6,179 nt of DNA, taken from Rhodospirillales bacterium (GTDB lineage: Bacteria > Pseudomonadota > Alphaproteobacteria > Acetobacterales > Acetobacteraceae). The notes below the pieces were generated by a model, which saw nothing but the letters and a program-made list of their open reading frames with translations, was not told where the DNA came from and made no database searches. The stretch is from NCBI GenBank assembly GCA_025350425.1, contig JANXXW010000223.1, positions 1-6,179 on the forward strand. The letters run 5' to 3'. Position 1 is the first letter of the stretch, and each line of letters starts with the position of its first letter. Of the stretch, positions 6,132-6,179 are shown piece after piece. Made by a program: the position numbers and the translations under genes.

Positions 6132-6179
6132 ATGGAGATCGCTAACTCACCGCCGATTGTTCACCGCTCCATTCGCGCC
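6132..6179 (+). CDS. Possible start of a divergent gene, cut by window edge
   Basis: An open frame begins with ATG at 6132 and reads MEIANSPPIVHRSIRA up to the window edge (16 codons). A gene divergent from an SDR is often its regulator, but the 16 residues match nothing I recognise and no Shine-Dalgarno stands before the ATG. Listed only because the frame is open to the edge. Confidence 0.15.
   Translation, partial: MEIANSPPIVHRSIRA

Noticed and set aside
1..6179. CRISPR arrays, tRNA or rRNA genes, tandem repeats
   Set aside because: No regularly spaced repeats, tRNA-like cloverleaf or rRNA-like stretches were seen on reading either strand.

Overview
The window comes from a GC-rich bacterial chromosome or large replicon. 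The high G+C in third codon positions, the GTG starts, the rhizobial or acetobacterial style of the sugar transporter, and an IS5-family remnant all suggest a proteobacterium. Alphaproteobacteria is most likely, but this rests on general resemblance and not on a database search.

Layout. Positions 1-2780 (minus strand) hold a carbohydrate-type ABC importer operon in the order periplasmic binding protein, double-domain ATPase, permease. The permease runs off the left edge and only its first 90 codons are present. The genes are tightly packed: a 14-base gap, then a 4-base GTGA overlap. The promoter region upstream of 2780 has a good Shine-Dalgarno and a 17-bp near-palindrome covering a TTGACA box, a plausible repressor site. 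Positions 2781-3315 are a divergent spacer. It contains a degraded piece of an IS5-family transposase (about 2924-3118) and a short orphan reading frame (about 3157-3258) that looks like the C-terminal end of a lost gene. Positions 3316-5127 (plus strand) encode a complete 603-residue ABC exporter half-transporter with all nucleotide-binding motifs intact. Positions 5181-5957 (minus strand) encode a short-chain dehydrogenase/reductase, convergent with the exporter. The last 222 bases hold its upstream region, with a weak inverted repeat and possibly the very start of a divergent gene.

How the genes work together. The binding protein captures a small polar ligand, probably a sugar or polyol, in the periplasm. 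It delivers the ligand to the permease, and the ATPase powers uptake. The exporter and the dehydrogenase have no visible functional link to the importer. The IS remnant and orphan tail suggest that the exporter lost its original upstream partner through rearrangement.

No clearly new biological system is visible. The points most worth checking are the DEP-to-DDP change and compact second domain of the importer ATPase, the palindromic operator candidate, and the identity of the truncated gene upstream of the exporter.
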